A stretch of DNA of 64,000 nucleotides from Hathewaya proteolytica DSM 3090 (GTDB taxonomy: Bacteria > Bacillota > Clostridia > Clostridiales > Clostridiaceae). The DNA is taken from the NCBI RefSeq assembly GCF_900142225.1, contig NZ_FRAD01000005.1, positions 62,001 to 126,000 of the forward strand, in the 5' to 3' direction. Of this stretch, positions 1 to 8,235 are shown in pieces. The position numbers and the translations under genes were made by a program. Numbering within the stretch: position 1 is the stretch's first letter; each line of letters opens with the position of its first letter. Below the pieces are notes generated by a model. That model did not search any database and had not been told where the DNA came from. It saw nothing but the letters and a program-made list of their open reading frames with translations.

Positions 1-1003
1 CATTTTCCTTGTTTAAATATAACTCCATAGTATGAGAGATTTTATTTGTGAGATTTTCCACGTAATTATACTGATTCACAATATAATTTTGAGGGCTATT
101 ATTTAATAAAATAAATTTATAATCGTTTAAAGCTCTTTTTTGTTTTTCAAGAAAATCTTTCATGGTTGAATTTAACTCTCTTGTGGCTATTATATTTCTT
201 GACATCATATCCTGGCGCAAGGGTATGGCTAGCTCAGCAGCGGCAGAAGGCGTTGGAGCCCTCATATCACTTACGAAATCGCATATGGTAAAATCTATTT
301 CATGGCCTACACCACTTATAATAGGCTTCTTACACTTGTATATGGCATAAGCTAACTCTTCATTGTTAAATGGCCACAGCTCTTCAATAGAGCCACCACC
401 CCTTGCAATTATAATAGTGTCCACATCTTTTCTTTTGTCCAACTCATCTAAAGCCTTTATAACAGATGAAGCAGCATCTTTTCCTTGGACTAGAGCTGGG
501 TTTATTATTAGTTTAACACCTATGTTTCTTCTGCTAGCCACATTTATGATGTCTTGTATAGCAGCTCCTGTTGGAGATGTTATTACTCCCACGCATTGCG
601 GATACTCAGGTATGAGCTTTTTATGTTCTTGGCTGAAAAGTCCCTCTTTTTCCAATTTTTCTTTTAAAAGATTAAATTCATAATAAAGCTTTCCAACACC
701 TTCAAGTTCAATCTCCCTTGCATAAACCTGATATGCCCCATCTCTTTCATATACAGATACTCTTCCCTTTATTATAACATTATCTCCTTCTTTAGGAAGA
801 AAGGACAGCCTTTCTGTGTACTCTTGAAACATGACACAGTTTACCCTACTATTGTTATCTTTTATGGTGAAATAGCAATGACCACTGGTATGAAGTTTGA
901 AATTTGATATTTCTCCCTTCACGTGGACATTGTTGAGAATTACATCATTGTCAAAGGATTTTTTGATATAACTGTTCAAGCCAGATACAGTTAACACTTT
1001 CAT
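1..1003 (-). CDS. xseA: Exodeoxyribonuclease VII large subunit (partial, C-terminus off the window)
   Basis: Nuclease subunit that, with XseB, degrades single-stranded DNA to oligonucleotides in the cytoplasm. About 334 N-terminal residues are in the window with no stop before base 1. The start MKVLTVSGLNSYIKK lies at 1003, two bases after the folD stop. The first ~100 residues form the OB-fold DNA-binding domain (NVHVKGEISNFK, SGHCYFTIKD). The catalytic domain follows, with SPTGAAIQDI near residue 143, ARGGGSIEELWPFN near 200 and GVGHEIDFT near 230, all family signatures. It lies in the usual nusB-folD-xseA order, and xseB would be expected just beyond the edge. Confidence 0.95.
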   Translation of the reverse strand, partial: MKVLTVSGLNSYIKKSFDNDVILNNVHVKGEISNFKLHTSGHCYFTIKDNNSRVNCVMFQEYTERLSFLPKEGDNVIIKGRVSVYERDGAYQVYAREIELEGVGKLYYEFNLLKEKLEKEGLFSQEHKKLIPEYPQCVGVITSPTGAAIQDIINVASRRNIGVKLIINPALVQGKDAASSVIKALDELDKRKDVDTIIIARGGGSIEELWPFNNEELAYAIYKCKKPIISGVGHEIDFTICDFVSDMRAPTPSAAAELAIPLRQDMMSRNIIATRELNSTMKDFLEKQKRALNDYKFILLNNSPQNYIVNQYNYVENLTNKISHTMELYLNKEN

Positions 1004-1005
1004 AA

Positions 1006-1860
1006 TCATTTTATCTCTAGATTCCTCTCCATGGCTTTTAAGGTGTTTTTCAAAAGAAGCATTGTAGTTATGGAACCAACTCCGCCTGGCACCGGTGTTA
1101 TATATCCTGCCACTGGCTCCACATCATCAAAATCAACATCCCCCGTGATTTTTCCGTTCACATCACTAGTGCCTACATCCATTACGATTGCTCCAGGTTT
1201 CACAAATTCGCTATTTACAAAGTGAGGTTTCCCAACGCAAGAAACTAGTATATCGGCTTCCTTTGTTATACTCTTTATATCCTTTGTATGAGAATGACAC
1301 ACAGTGACAGTGGCGTTTTTCTTTAACAGCATAATAGCTAATGGTTTCCCTACTATATTGCTTCTTCCTATGACCACAGCCCTTTTACCTGCAAGATCTT
1401 CTCCGATGTAATCTAAAAGTTCCATGACGGCTTTTGGAGTACACGGTTCAAAACACCTACTACCCTTAAATAATCGACCTGCATTAGTATCTGTAAGGCT
1501 ATCCACATCTTTATCCGGATTTATATGATGTATTATGGCCTTCTCATCAAGATGACTTGGAAGTGGAACCTGCATCATAATTCCATGAACTGAAGTGTCA
1601 CAATTGAGCTTTTCAATAATGTCAATTACCTCTTCTGTGCTTACACCTTCACTCAAATGAATCAACTCGTATTTTATACCCAATGATTCACAATTTTTCT
1701 TCTGAAACTCCACATAAAACATTGAACCCCCATCATTTCCAATCAAAATAGATGCAAAACATGGTTCTACTCTATATTTTTCTTTGTATGAAATAATGAT
1801 TTCCTTAAGCTCTTCGCTTATCTTTTGTTTTAATTCCTTTCCTTTCAGAACAGTTCCCAT
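1006..1860 (-). CDS. folD: Bifunctional methylenetetrahydrofolate dehydrogenase / methenyltetrahydrofolate cyclohydrolase
   Basis: Interconverts 5,10-methylene-, methenyl- and 10-formyl-tetrahydrofolate for one-carbon supply to purine, thymidylate and fMet synthesis. It has 284 residues, the usual family length. Visible signatures are the YxxxK catalytic pair in YVEFQKK (about residues 49-55), DVDSLTDTNAGRLF, the nucleotide-binding GRSNIVGKP and the C-terminal PVPGGVGSITTMLL. The ATG at 1860 has an upstream GGGAGGG ribosome binding site. It lies between nusB and xseA with short gaps and is presumably co-transcribed with both. Confidence 0.97.
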   Translation of the reverse strand: MGTVLKGKELKQKISEELKEIIISYKEKYRVEPCFASILIGNDGGSMFYVEFQKKNCESLGIKYELIHLSEGVSTEEVIDIIEKLNCDTSVHGIMMQVPLPSHLDEKAIIHHINPDKDVDSLTDTNAGRLFKGSRCFEPCTPKAVMELLDYIGEDLAGKRAVVIGRSNIVGKPLAIMLLKKNATVTVCHSHTKDIKSITKEADILVSCVGKPHFVNSEFVKPGAIVMDVGTSDVNGKITGDVDFDDVEPVAGYITPVPGGVGSITTMLLLKNTLKAMERNLEIK

Positions 1861-1889
1861 AATACAACCCTCCCAGTTATTCTTAATTA

Positions 1890-2306
1890 TTAATTATTCC
1901 TTACAAATTTATCAAGCACGCCGTTTATAAACTTTGATGATTTATCTTCGGAAAATTGTTTTGCCAGTTCAATGGCCTCATTTACAGATACCACATTTGG
2001 AATTTCATCCACATACAAAATTTCATACACACTCAATCTCAAAATGCATAGATTTGTCTTTGATATTCTATTAATGGTCCAATTTTGAAGCTGAGCACAA
2101 ATTTTTTCATCTATTTCGTCTTTATGATTAATTACACCCTGAATTATATCTTTAATATAAGAAAAATCTATTTCATCCTCTGGTATTATATCGCCCTCGT
2201 CATTGAGCATCTTTAGATATTCTAAGGCCTGCTCAGCAGAAACATCATTCATTTCAATTTGGTATAAAGCTTTCATTGCTAGTTCTCTTGATTTTTTTCT
2301 ATTCAT
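1890..2306 (-). CDS. nusB: Transcription antitermination factor NusB
   Basis: Small all-helical RNA-binding protein that pairs with NusE (ribosomal protein S10) on boxA RNA during rRNA antitermination. It has 138 residues, typical length. It starts MNRKKSRELAMKALYQIEM, the classic NusB N-terminus, and ends with the conserved VSVNEAIELAKQFS and FINGVLDKFVRN segments. The start follows a GGGAGGAAATGCG site. It heads the nusB-folD-xseA run. An upstream terminator separates it from the Asp23 gene, so it should have its own promoter in 2307-2427. Confidence 0.96.
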   Translation of the reverse strand: MNRKKSRELAMKALYQIEMNDVSAEQALEYLKMLNDEGDIIPEDEIDFSYIKDIIQGVINHKDEIDEKICAQLQNWTINRISKTNLCILRLSVYEILYVDEIPNVVSVNEAIELAKQFSEDKSSKFINGVLDKFVRNN

Positions 2307-2357
2307 CGCATTTCCTCCCGCTTAAATATACTTATTATGTATATACCATACCTATAA

Positions 2358-2378
2358 TAACACATTAGCACTGTGTTA
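2358..2378. promoter_or_regulatory. Perfect 7-7-7 inverted repeat upstream of nusB
   Basis: TAACACA and TGTGTTA are separated by 7 bases, 52 bases upstream of the nusB start. On the minus strand the left arm overlaps a TTAACA that could serve as a -35 box, with TATAGG 17 bases downstream. The shape fits a dimeric repressor site or a weak hairpin. No regulator can be assigned. Confidence 0.3.
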
Positions 2379-2427
2379 ACTACTAAAATTTTTTCAAAGA
2401 CCAAATAACCCACTGCTATGTGAAATC

Positions 2428-2473
2428 AAAAAAGCAGGTATATCACTTATGTAGTGATATACCTGCTTTTTTA
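2428..2473 (-). terminator. Intrinsic terminator after the Asp23/YqhY gene
   Basis: A perfect inverted repeat, AAAAAAGCAGGTATATCACT / AGTGATATACCTGCTTTTTT, with a 5-base loop starts directly after the TAG stop at 2474. It has U-tracts on both strands, but the only gene converging on it is the minus-strand asp23 homologue. It isolates that gene from nusB. Confidence 0.93.
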
Positions 2474-2845
2474 CTATTCCTGCTCTTCCTCTTTTTTTGG
2501 AAGAATTATGTTCTCTATATAAACATTTATGGCATTAACTTTAAGTCCAGTCATTGTTTCTATAGTCTTTTTTACGTTTTCTTGAACTTTTTGTGCAACT
2601 TCGTAAATTTTTACACCGTATTCCACCACTACAGAAAGTTCTACTGTAGGATTTCCTTCCTCCAACGTAACTTTAACACCCTTAGATAGGCTTTTCTTTC
2701 CGCTAATTTTTTCTGTAAATCCACCTACAATTGTTGTATTCATGCCTGCAACACCTTCTATTTCAGAAGCTGCTATGCCAGCGATTATGCTAATCACGTC
2801 TTCAGATATTTTTACTATTCCTTCATTGTTTAGATTTTCCTGCAT
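2474..2845 (-). CDS. yqhY: Asp23/Gls24 family envelope-stress protein (YqhY-like)
   Basis: Member of the Asp23/Gls24 (DUF322) family. The 123 residues include the family core VKISEDVISIIAGIAASEIEGVAG at positions ~10-33, VELSVVVEYG near 70 and VNAINVYIENI near 105. The location beside nusB matches yqhY in Bacillus, where the protein has been linked to acetyl-CoA carboxylase activity; that role is knowledge of the family, not visible here. The acidic tail KKEEEQE has no known meaning. It has its own promoter and terminator, so it is probably monocistronic. The start follows GAGGAGGTACTGTAA. Confidence 0.9.
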   Translation of the reverse strand: MQENLNNEGIVKISEDVISIIAGIAASEIEGVAGMNTTIVGGFTEKISGKKSLSKGVKVTLEEGNPTVELSVVVEYGVKIYEVAQKVQENVKKTIETMTGLKVNAINVYIENIILPKKEEEQE

Positions 2846-2891
2846 TTACAGTACCTCCTCGTATTTCATTAGGTAACCACATTATATGTTT

Positions 2892-2920
2892 ATTATATCA
2901 AAGTTACTCATATAATACAA
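2892..2920 (-). promoter_or_regulatory. Sigma-A-like promoter for the Asp23/YqhY gene
   Basis: On the minus strand TTGTAT (2915-2920) is followed after 17 bases by a perfect TATAAT (2892-2897), ending 46 bases before the ATG at 2845. The -35 box is weak (3 of 6) but spacing is ideal. It separates vegetative expression of this gene from the sporulation operon upstream. Confidence 0.55.
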
Positions 2921-2931
2921 TTAAGTTGAAA

Positions 2932-3450
2932 TTATTTTTTTACTGTTATGTCTACATCCTTTATATTGGTGCTTGTCAACACTTCTTCTTTTATAAGCTG
3001 TAATTGCTCTTTTGTCAGATCCTTTTTAGATTTTACATAGACCTTAACTTTTGAGTTGTTGTCAATGAAACATATAACATCGTCAAAACCTTTTCCCTTT
3101 AGCTTGCTTTCAAGATCAATTTCTCTTTGAGAGTTAAGCGCTAAGGTTCTATACTCCTCTGATGCCTTTTCACGCTGTTCATTTGGAACATTTTCGTTGT
3201 CTATTAATACCTGAAGATTTTGGTATGTGTTTGCATTGTTTCTGTCCCTAGAAAGCTTCTGTTCAACAAAGAAAGAATTGGTTCCACTACTTACAGTAGC
3301 TGAGCTCTCATTGTCTAAAACATCCTCAATGCTGCCATTTGTACTAGCATCAAAAACTGGGTTATTAAGTTTTATAGCTAGATAACCTGTAAAACACAAT
3401 AAAACTAACAATGATACTACAATAATTGATTGATTTTTATTCATTTTCAT
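2932..3450 (-). CDS. spoIIIAH: Stage III sporulation protein AH
   Basis: Mother-cell membrane protein whose extracellular domain meets forespore SpoIIQ (or its clostridial equivalent) in the intermembrane space, forming a ring of the feeding channel. The 172 residues comprise one N-terminal membrane segment (~9-26), a low-complexity linker rich in S/N, and a C-terminal ring-building (YscJ/FliF-like) domain from ~75, with LKGKGFDDVICFIDNN and VKVYVKSKKDLTKEQL. It is last in the spoIIIA operon, 39 bases after spoIIIAG. No terminator hairpin is obvious between it and the next gene. Confidence 0.95.
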   Translation of the reverse strand: MKMNKNQSIIVVSLLVLLCFTGYLAIKLNNPVFDASTNGSIEDVLDNESSATVSSGTNSFFVEQKLSRDRNNANTYQNLQVLIDNENVPNEQREKASEEYRTLALNSQREIDLESKLKGKGFDDVICFIDNNSKVKVYVKSKKDLTKEQLQLIKEEVLTSTNIKDVDITVKK

Positions 3451-3489
3451 TCCCCCAATGATTTATTTTTCTAAATTATTTATATGCTG

Positions 3490-4158
3490 TTACTTCATCG
3501 GATATACATGAACTTTGCTTTCAGGTATATCAAAAAGATTTATAACTGCCTCCATTATTCTAAGTTCTGTTATTTTATCTTCTGCACCCTCTGCTACTAT
3601 GCAAAGCCCTACGATTTTAGGAGCTTTAGTATGTGTTATCAGTGGTTTGGTGTTATTGTCCTCACTAAATGTCACAATAGTTTTTCCGTCATTATTTTGG
3701 TTGATTTTTCTCTTTCCTCCATTGGTATCGGCCTCTTCAGTGGTGCTAATAGAGTTATTTTCATTCACAGCTGGAATATATTCTTCTCCACCTTGAAAAT
3801 AGATCATGCTCTTTACCTTTCCCACACCATTTATAGAAGAAAGAATTTCTGTTAATTTTTTGTTCAGTTCATCACCATATCTATTCATCCTGTCTATTCC
3901 CTCAGAGTTTTTTTCCATGGTTTTTTCTTTAATATCTGTGCCTTTAATATTTACTCCGTTATTTGAATTGCTGCCGTTTGTAAGTGCGCTTTTCTTAGAA
4001 AATACGTTTGCTGTCATGATGAGAACAGCTCCTAAAAGTACTAAAATCAGCACATTTCCTATGTTATATTTTTTAGCCTTGGAAGGCTCGTCAGTATTTT
4101 CCTTTGAAGAAAAACACTTTTTAAGACTTTTAATCAGATTATCAAAAAAGCTATCCAT
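3490..4158 (-). CDS. spoIIIAG: Stage III sporulation protein AG
   Basis: Forms a large ring in the mother-cell membrane around the engulfed forespore as part of the SpoIIIA-SpoIIQ channel. It has 222 residues: a short basic cytoplasmic N-terminus, one membrane segment (~31-52), an Asn/Ser linker, then the ring domain. That domain includes LTEILSSINGVGKVKSMIYF, the inserted beta-rich region around 125-160 and the C-terminal PKIVGLCIVAEGAED with VINLFDIPESKVHVYPMK. This domain layout and the position between AF and AH identify it. Confidence 0.96.
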   Translation of the reverse strand: MDSFFDNLIKSLKKCFSSKENTDEPSKAKKYNIGNVLILVLLGAVLIMTANVFSKKSALTNGSNSNNGVNIKGTDIKEKTMEKNSEGIDRMNRYGDELNKKLTEILSSINGVGKVKSMIYFQGGEEYIPAVNENNSISTTEEADTNGGKRKINQNNDGKTIVTFSEDNNTKPLITHTKAPKIVGLCIVAEGAEDKITELRIMEAVINLFDIPESKVHVYPMK

Positions 4159-4182
4159 TTTTACTTCTCCTTTATTTATCTT

Positions 4183-4764
4183 TTATTCTTCCTTGTACAC
4201 ACTAATTGATTCCGCGTCTACACCTGTGTAGTTACATATTATTTCTTTAATCTTATTGGCCTTGTTACTGTCATCAAGAGAGGCATGGACCTCTTCTTCA
4301 CTTTTTCCTATGATAACTTTTTTTATATTTTTCACACCACCCTCCCTTACTCCTATATTTATTGAGGATATAGAAATAACATTTTCTTTTTCATACACCT
4401 GTATAAATATATGAAATTCATCTTTTTTATATGTATTTTTCAAAAGTTTAATGCACTGTTTTGAAAGATTTTCTTTAAATACTTCTACAGTTTTGATGTC
4501 ATTGTTCTTTTTGTAAATTTCTATGTTCTTTTTATATTCTTGATCTTGAAAATAACTTTCAGACTTTGATAAATACACTTCAGCATCAAACTCCCCATTA
4601 TACAGCTTTATTATGGGACTAATTAAAACTAGCAAAATGATGAGTCCAAGGACGTACTTACTGTATTTTTTTATGCTATTATCAGGCAAGATCATTTCCA
4701 CCGCGGTGATGAGTATTACTACACCACATAGATTGATAATCCACTGCTTTAACATATCCATCAT
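4183..4764 (-). CDS. spoIIIAF: Stage III sporulation protein AF
   Basis: Membrane component of the SpoIIIA complex with a ring-building domain. Two N-terminal membrane segments (from MLKQWIINLCGVVILITAVEM to about residue 55) precede a soluble C-terminal domain ending in IICNYTGVDAESISVYKEE. An in-frame ATG at 4782 has no ribosome binding site; GGAGG lies between it and the ATG at 4764, so the shorter start (193 residues) is preferred. A further ATG immediately follows, so the start is uncertain by a codon. Confidence 0.9.
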   Translation of the reverse strand: MMDMLKQWIINLCGVVILITAVEMILPDNSIKKYSKYVLGLIILLVLISPIIKLYNGEFDAEVYLSKSESYFQDQEYKKNIEIYKKNNDIKTVEVFKENLSKQCIKLLKNTYKKDEFHIFIQVYEKENVISISSINIGVREGGVKNIKKVIIGKSEEEVHASLDDSNKANKIKEIICNYTGVDAESISVYKEE

Positions 4765-4787
4765 ATTTACTGCTGCCTCCATTCAAA

Positions 4788-5996
4788 TTATACTGAAATT
4801 ATGCCTTTTCCTGTGGCTGTAAGCACCGCCACCATTATAAAAGTCATTACCGTTGTACATATAACACAAGCTAAAATAAGAGTTATACAATTTCCCACCG
4901 AATCAATGGAGTCCGTCAATCGCTTATCCGATATGGGCTGTAACAAAGCCCCTGTCACTTTATATATGCCACTTATGCAAAACAATTTTATTATAGGTGA
5001 CAACATAACAAGGATAATTACGACCATGCCCAAGGTTCCAATGGAGTTTTTTAAAAGCAAAGTATAGCCAGCCATGGTACTTATGGCATCAGATAAAGTT
5101 TTCCCCACCACAGGCACAGCGCTGTCCACTGCAAATTTAGCAGCCTTAATGGTGACATCATCCATGGTGGCACTGGCAATACTTCTTATGGTAAGAATGG
5201 TGACAAAAATGGTCATCATTATTCCTTGAATCCACAAGACAGAGCTTTTAATTATTGAACTTAACCTTCCTATTTTGTAATCCTCTGATAAATTATTTAC
5301 AAAACTCAAAACGAAGCTGAGGGTTATCATCGGAAATATCACCTTGGATATTATGGTTATGCATATATTAATAGAGGCAATTAGAATAGGATCCATAAAT
5401 ATAGCCTGAGTTACATTTCCTATGGAGGCAAATAACACTATCATAACCGGAACAATGGCATACATAAAATCAGATATTCCATTTACCGCATTGGAAGCTA
5501 TGCTGATGCTTATATAAAAACTTTTTGATATTACCACAATCATGGAAGCGAAACAGGTAAAGTAGGCGATGTCAGAAACTCTGTTTTCCTTAAATGCATC
5601 CTGTAGATGCTTTAGCAAAGAACAAACTATGGCGATTACTACTATTACACCCATCAGTTTCCCCGTTTCAGCAATCTCCTTTAAAAGCACTTTTTTTGCC
5701 GCTCTTATAATTTTGTTTTTTTCTAAATCAAAACCATCTTTATCATTAAGACCCTCTACAAACTCTTCCACGTCTAATTCCCTTAATATTTCATTGTTAT
5801 CCTTCATCTTTTCTACCATCTCATATACTTTGTCCGCTTCTTTCTTGTTTTCTTCCAATACCTCATCTTTGCTTTCACTTATCACATTTACATCTTCTAC
5901 CTGTATAGATCTTGCCTCTGCTTTTACAGAGATTCTCAGCATAACCATGACTACACTTATACAGATTAGCATCCTTAAAATACATATTTTCTTCAT
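4788..5996 (-). CDS. spoIIIAE: Stage III sporulation protein AE
   Basis: Polytopic membrane protein, the proposed permease-like core of the SpoIIIA channel. The 402 residues start with a cleavable-looking signal peptide (MKKICILRMLICISVVMVM ... KAEA). A ~70-residue acidic region follows, then about seven or eight hydrophobic segments to the C-terminus. Family signatures include GISDFMYAIVPVMIVLFAS and ATMDDVTIKAAKFAVDSAVP. The GGAGAAAG ribosome binding site fits the start. The gaps to AD and AF are 15 and 23 bases, so translation is probably coupled. Confidence 0.96.
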   Translation of the reverse strand: MKKICILRMLICISVVMVMLRISVKAEARSIQVEDVNVISESKDEVLEENKKEADKVYEMVEKMKDNNEILRELDVEEFVEGLNDKDGFDLEKNKIIRAAKKVLLKEIAETGKLMGVIVVIAIVCSLLKHLQDAFKENRVSDIAYFTCFASMIVVISKSFYISISIASNAVNGISDFMYAIVPVMIVLFASIGNVTQAIFMDPILIASINICITIISKVIFPMITLSFVLSFVNNLSEDYKIGRLSSIIKSSVLWIQGIMMTIFVTILTIRSIASATMDDVTIKAAKFAVDSAVPVVGKTLSDAISTMAGYTLLLKNSIGTLGMVVIILVMLSPIIKLFCISGIYKVTGALLQPISDKRLTDSIDSVGNCITLILACVICTTVMTFIMVAVLTATGKGIISV

Positions 5997-6011
5997 TATG
6001 TACTTTCTCCT

Positions 6012-6398
6012 TTACAATATTTTTAATATGGAATCCAAAATTGCCGTTAATATGGGAATGCTCAGAGATAAAATCAATATTTTGCCTGAAAATTCAATTT
6101 TACCAGCTATACTGCCAGCTCCGGCATCCCTACATATTTCAGCTGAAAAGGATGTAAGGTATGCTATGCCTAGTATTTTAAATATTAAGTTTAGATATGT
6201 AGGATTTATGCCAGCCTTATCACTTAACAGCTTTAGAAACTCTATGACTAAAGTTAACTTAGGAACCATGAATATAAAAATCAAAATACCAACTGCAAGG
6301 CAAATCTGCAATGTTATATCGTCTCTATTAGCGTTTTTAAACAAAATTATTAAAGTAACTGCTATGAAGCTAAGGCCTACCACCTTTAAGATTTCCAT
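6012..6398 (-). CDS. spoIIIAD: Stage III sporulation protein AD
   Basis: Small polytopic membrane protein of the SpoIIIA complex. It begins MEILKVVGLSFIAVTLIIL, closely matching the family start, has about four hydrophobic segments and ends ILTAILDSILKIL. Upstream in-frame GTG and ATG codons at 6407 and 6404 overlap the AGGTGATGA ribosome binding site, so the ATG at 6398 (128 residues) is chosen. It follows spoIIIAC with almost no gap, as in other spore formers. Confidence 0.94.
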   Translation of the reverse strand: MEILKVVGLSFIAVTLIILFKNANRDDITLQICLAVGILIFIFMVPKLTLVIEFLKLLSDKAGINPTYLNLIFKILGIAYLTSFSAEICRDAGAGSIAGKIEFSGKILILSLSIPILTAILDSILKIL

Positions 6399-6407
6399 AT
6401 TCATCAC

Positions 6408-6605
6408 CTAAAATAAGAATAGAGTTTTTACAGTATTAAATAACTCATTCAAAAGCTTTACCACCATTAAAAGTATTATTATTATTCCGGCAAGATTTGT
6501 TATTACAGCAAAATCCTCTTTGCCCGCACTCTTTAATACCTTATCTAAGACAATTACCAGTATGCCAACCCCAGCGATTTTCAATATAAGACTTACATCC
6601 ATCAT
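6408..6605 (-). CDS. spoIIIAC: Stage III sporulation protein AC
   Basis: A 65-residue protein with two membrane segments (about 5-24 and 33-54) and the family pattern LILKIAGVGILVIVLDKVLKSAGK ... LFNTVKTLFLF shown in part here. It is a component of the SpoIIIA complex together with its relative SpoIIIAD. The length matches the Bacillus protein (68). It lies directly upstream of spoIIIAD, so the two are surely co-translated. Confidence 0.94.
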   Translation of the reverse strand: MMDVSLILKIAGVGILVIVLDKVLKSAGKEDFAVITNLAGIIIILLMVVKLLNELFNTVKTLFLF

Positions 6606-6623
6606 ATAATTTTACCCCCCACA

Positions 6624-7142
6624 TTATATTAGTAATATGCAAATTGTTAAGCCAAAAGTAACACCAAGAACTGTATACATTTTGCTCATCTTTATTTCGT
6701 TTTTCTTTGATTCCTCTAGATTTTCATCCACCATGTTTTTTGCCATAATAAATTCATTTTTATGAGATTCAATATCCCATTTACCAAGAACTTTACCTAA
6801 ATCCATTATTATTTCTAAATCTTTATTTTCCAAATGAGTATTGAATTTATTTTTACTAGCAGCATCATTAAGAGCGTTGTATACATCAAAGATATCCCCA
6901 TTTATAAGACTCTTACCCGCTGTTTGAAATATTTTACCTACCCCTTCACCAATGTTTTCGCCAATTTTTAAAAATATATAGGGAACCTCAGTGTATAGAT
7001 ACATTATTTCACTTTCTAAAATGTGAATAGCTTTCTGCAATTGCAATAGCTCTTTTCGCCTATTTTTCAATGAACAGGACTTTATAATCCCAATATACGA
7101 ACAGCCAAATAAAATCATTAATGCTCCTAGAAGTTTAATCAC
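6624..7142 (-). CDS. spoIIIAB: Stage III sporulation protein AB
   Basis: The 172 residues have membrane segments at both ends (1-17 and ~155-172) and a helical cytoplasmic middle. The fold resembles the GspF/PilC platform family, and the protein is thought to partner the SpoIIIAA ATPase. Signatures are RKELLQLQKAIHILESEI and VPYIFLKIGENI near the N-terminus and LGKVLGKWDIESH centrally. The start overlaps the end of spoIIIAA by 4 bases. Confidence 0.94.
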   Translation of the reverse strand: MIKLLGALMILFGCSYIGIIKSCSLKNRRKELLQLQKAIHILESEIMYLYTEVPYIFLKIGENIGEGVGKIFQTAGKSLINGDIFDVYNALNDAASKNKFNTHLENKDLEIIMDLGKVLGKWDIESHKNEFIMAKNMVDENLEESKKNEIKMSKMYTVLGVTFGLTICILLI

Positions 7143-8062
7143 TTTATTACCTCCATTCTCTGATTTTTTCCAAAATCATATACGTATGCGACTTTCCCCA
7201 TTTTGAATTTATTGTCTAGAATAATGGCTCTTTTAAAAACTTTATTTTCTAAAAGCTCCTTAAATACATATCGCTGATACAAATCCTCCATGCTATTCCC
7301 ATGAATGGTGGTAATTATACTAACACCGCTATTAAGAGCCATAAGTATGCTCTTTACGTCTTCTACAGTGCCTATTTCATCGCATATGACAACCTCAGGA
7401 GACATACTCCTTATGCACATCATAATGCCTTGACTCTTAGGGCAATTGTCCATTATATCGGTCCTAATCCCAACCTCCATTTGAGGAACACCCTTGTAGC
7501 ATGCAGCTATCTCGCTTCTCTCATCTATAATAGACACACTCTTGCCCGTAAAATTTGTATTTTTCATTCCATTAGATATATTCCTGCATATATCTCTTAA
7601 AAGAGTGGTTTTCCCACATCTAGGAGGAGATATTATTATGGTGTTGTGTATAGAATTTTCATGGCAAATCAACTCCATGATTTTATCTGAGCACCCCTTA
7701 ACCTCCTTGCTTATTCTAATATTTATAGAGGCTATGTGCTTTATAGTTTTAATTTTGTTATTTTCCATGACGCATACCCCACATATACCTATCCTATGTC
7801 CACCGCACACCGTAATATATCCTTGTCTTATTTCTTCTTCAAAGGCATACATGGAGTAATTGCTTATTCTCTTCAAAATGAAATCAATATCCTTCTTTGA
7901 ACATATGTATGGACAAATGCATTCTAGATTATTTCTAACGTATATTAACTTCCTATTGCATTTTATCCTTATTTCTTCTACACTCTCTATTTTTAAATTA
8001 CCCGAAAAAAACTTTCTTATATCCTCAGGCAGAATTTCAATGATATAACTTAAACTTTCCAT
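7139..8062 (-). CDS. spoIIIAA: Stage III sporulation protein AA (secretion-type ATPase)
   Basis: AAA-like ATPase related to GspE/VirB11 that powers or gates the SpoIIIA feeding channel. It has 307 residues. The Walker A region is SPPRCGKTTLLRD (~residues 145-157), with Ser where most P-loops have the first Gly. It is followed by SIIDERSEIAACYKG, the arginine- and aspartate-rich RTDIMDNCPKSQG, and VVICDEIGTVEDV as Walker B. It is the first gene of the operon, with a strong AGGAGGAGA site. The 173-base upstream gap should hold a mother-cell (sigma-E) promoter, but no convincing match was found. Confidence 0.96.
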   Translation of the reverse strand: MESLSYIIEILPEDIRKFFSGNLKIESVEEIRIKCNRKLIYVRNNLECICPYICSKKDIDFILKRISNYSMYAFEEEIRQGYITVCGGHRIGICGVCVMENNKIKTIKHIASINIRISKEVKGCSDKIMELICHENSIHNTIIISPPRCGKTTLLRDICRNISNGMKNTNFTGKSVSIIDERSEIAACYKGVPQMEVGIRTDIMDNCPKSQGIMMCIRSMSPEVVICDEIGTVEDVKSILMALNSGVSIITTIHGNSMEDLYQRYVFKELLENKVFKRAIILDNKFKMGKVAYVYDFGKNQRMEVIK

Positions 8063-8192
8063 TTTCTCCTCCTAACAAGTTAATATTATCTTTATAGATA
8101 ACTTATACATCCTGTTAATAAAAATAATATTTATCTTTTCCCAAATTTATTACTGAAACTTTATATATTTTAAAGAAGAAAAATCGCGAAAA

Positions 8193-8223
8193 AAAAAGTG
8201 CAAACAATGTTTGCACTTTTAAA
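8193..8223 (-). terminator. Intrinsic terminator after efp
   Basis: Inverted repeat AAAAGTGCAAAC / GTTTGCACTTTT with a 3-base loop, followed on the minus strand by a long T-tract. It lies 13 bases beyond the efp stop and ends that transcript before spoIIIAA. Confidence 0.92.
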
Positions 8224-8235
8224 ATAAAATTTGTA

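Noticed and set aside
5569..6411. A 280-codon open frame on the plus strand across spoIIIAE and spoIIIAD
   Set aside because: It is antisense to two well-recognised spoIIIA genes, has no ribosome binding site and shows Ser/Ile/Phe-rich composition typical of the complement of membrane genes.
8063..8190. Possible sigma-E promoter for the spoIIIA operon
   Set aside because: AAATATT with a 14-base spacer leads to GATGTATA, which fits the -10 consensus poorly. A promoter is expected on biological grounds but cannot be placed from this sequence.
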